Below, one piece after another: positions 63,476 through 64,000 of a stretch of DNA of 64,000 nucleotides. Under the pieces are notes generated by a model. The model ran no database searches and was not told the origin of the DNA. It worked only from the letters and a program-made list of their open reading frames with translations. Where the stretch lies: NCBI RefSeq assembly GCF_018069805.1, contig NZ_JAGPYN010000012.1:1-64000 (forward strand), in the 5' to 3' direction. The stretch's first letter is position 1. The number at the start of each line of letters is the position of its first letter. Source of the stretch: Pseudoalteromonas ostreae (GTDB taxonomy: Bacteria > Pseudomonadota > Gammaproteobacteria > Enterobacterales > Alteromonadaceae). The translations under genes were made by a program, and so were the position numbers.

Positions 63476-63856
63476 CTAGGCTTGTACTAAGCAGATCAAA
63501 GTACCTTCAATGGCTCTTACGTAGGCATAATATTGAGTTCCTCTACAGCTAGGGGGGCAAAGAGGCTCTGCGCCAGCAAGCACTGCTTTATCGTAACTTT
63601 CACTGAGATTAGTACAGCTAAAGCGCAGCTCAAAACCTAGCGCTGGTTGCTTTGGGTGAGCGCGGATATAACCTTGTTTAAAATGGGCTTGAGCAGACGG
63701 GTGATTCGCAAAAGCAATTTTTACATCGCCTGTGGCAAGCTCTCCATATTCGGCATCATCGCTGAGGGCATGAGTGCCAAAACCAAACGCCTGATAATAA
63801 AAATCCAGGGTTTCTTCAACGTTATCAACATAGATAACTTGATTGATTAATTCCAT
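63476..63856 (-). CDS. VOC superfamily protein
   Basis: A 126-residue single VOC module: NQVIYVDNVEETLDFYYQAFGFGTHAL and LGFELRFSCTNLSESYDKAVLAGAEPLCPP, ending AYVRAIEGTLICLVQA. The last Glu (EGTLICL) fits a metal ligand. A glyoxalase-like or carotenoid-type enzyme; substrate unknown. Confidence 0.88.
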   Translation of the reverse strand: MELINQVIYVDNVEETLDFYYQAFGFGTHALSDDAEYGELATGDVKIAFANHPSAQAHFKQGYIRAHPKQPALGFELRFSCTNLSESYDKAVLAGAEPLCPPSCRGTQYYAYVRAIEGTLICLVQA

Positions 63857-63954
63857 TGATGACTCTATTTAAGTTTACATCTTTTAAATAAAGCACAGTT
63901 TCCTAAGATTTGCGACACAAGGTAAAGCTAAACACTTAAATTGGTTTATAAAAA

Positions 63955-63983
63955 AACCTTGTAAGGACGTGCCCAACAAGGTT
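63955..63983. terminator. Terminator-like hairpin at the right edge
   Basis: aaccttgt (63955-63962) pairs with acaaggtt (63976-63983) around a 13-nt loop; an A tract precedes and a T run follows, so it can act in either direction. Its gene may lie beyond the window. Confidence 0.6.
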
Positions 63984-64000
63984 CAATTTTTACAGCTTAC

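Noticed and set aside
1..64000. CRISPR arrays, tRNA or rRNA genes, prophage or insertion sequences
   Set aside because: No regular direct-repeat array, cloverleaf, rRNA core, integrase or transposase was seen on reading both strands.

Overview
The window looks like a chromosomal segment of a marine gammaproteobacterium of the Alteromonadales, most likely Pseudoalteromonas or a close relative. The grounds are the low-to-moderate GC content, the many TonB receptors and secreted hydrolases, a three-gene chitinolytic cluster with CBM5/12 modules, and typical gammaproteobacterial housekeeping genes (hemH, arfA, arfB, anmK, yaiI). Species assignment is inference. I see no rRNA, tRNA, CRISPR array, insertion sequence or prophage.

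Layout. 0-4 kb: a HipB-like regulator with a broken toxin partner behind repeated upstream elements, a periplasmic binding protein, two decayed genes (a monooxygenase and a LysR tail), a CheY-like regulator and a yaiI pair. 4-8 kb: a collagen-repeat PhoX-type lipoprotein and a two-haem lipoprotein. 8-10.5 kb: a DUF3649-PepSY-DUF3325 iron-linked membrane operon. 10.7-12.6 kb: VOC proteins (one internally deleted), a uracil-DNA glycosylase-like protein and a PhyH-like dioxygenase. 12.7-19 kb: a giant SNF2 helicase, a small secreted protein, arfB and hemH. 19-22.3 kb: a degenerate REC-HD-GYP regulator divergent from a soluble histidine kinase, then a YecA/YgfB-like protein. 22.5-25.5 kb: a TonB receptor and arfA.

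25.9-33.5 kb is the chitin cluster: a GH18 chitinase, an AA10 lytic polysaccharide monooxygenase and a ChiA-type GH18 chitinase, all on the + strand and carrying six CBM5/12 modules in total. It would supply oxidative plus hydrolytic attack on crystalline chitin. 33.6-39.3 kb holds a binding protein with an odd start and an ethanolamine catabolism module (AraC regulator divergent from eutB-eutC-permease). 39.3-45 kb: a DUF2235 lipase-like protein, type II NADH dehydrogenase, a RecQ-family helicase and a cysteine-cluster protein. 45-50 kb is a potassium locus: TrkH/KtrB and TrkA/KtrA genes behind a trkH relic, divergent from a short KdpD-like kinase and KdpE-like regulator. 50-53 kb: a GST, an MDR reductase and a secreted esterase. 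53.5-55 kb: an AHH nuclease toxin and its Imm11-type immunity gene. 55.4-64 kb: an SMP-30 protein, a TetR/EamA efflux pair around a large palindrome, a TonB receptor, anmK and small genes.

The most striking signal is a perfect 16-bp tandem duplication (54121-54152) inside the AHH toxin gene. It shifts the frame and cuts off the last third of an otherwise intact reading frame that ends in a 4-bp overlap with the immunity gene. A second theme is gene erosion without mobile elements: hipA, ABM, lysR, VOC, trkH and DUF4202 remnants, several of them clean internal deletions. All calls come from reading the sequence and remembered family features; no searches were run.
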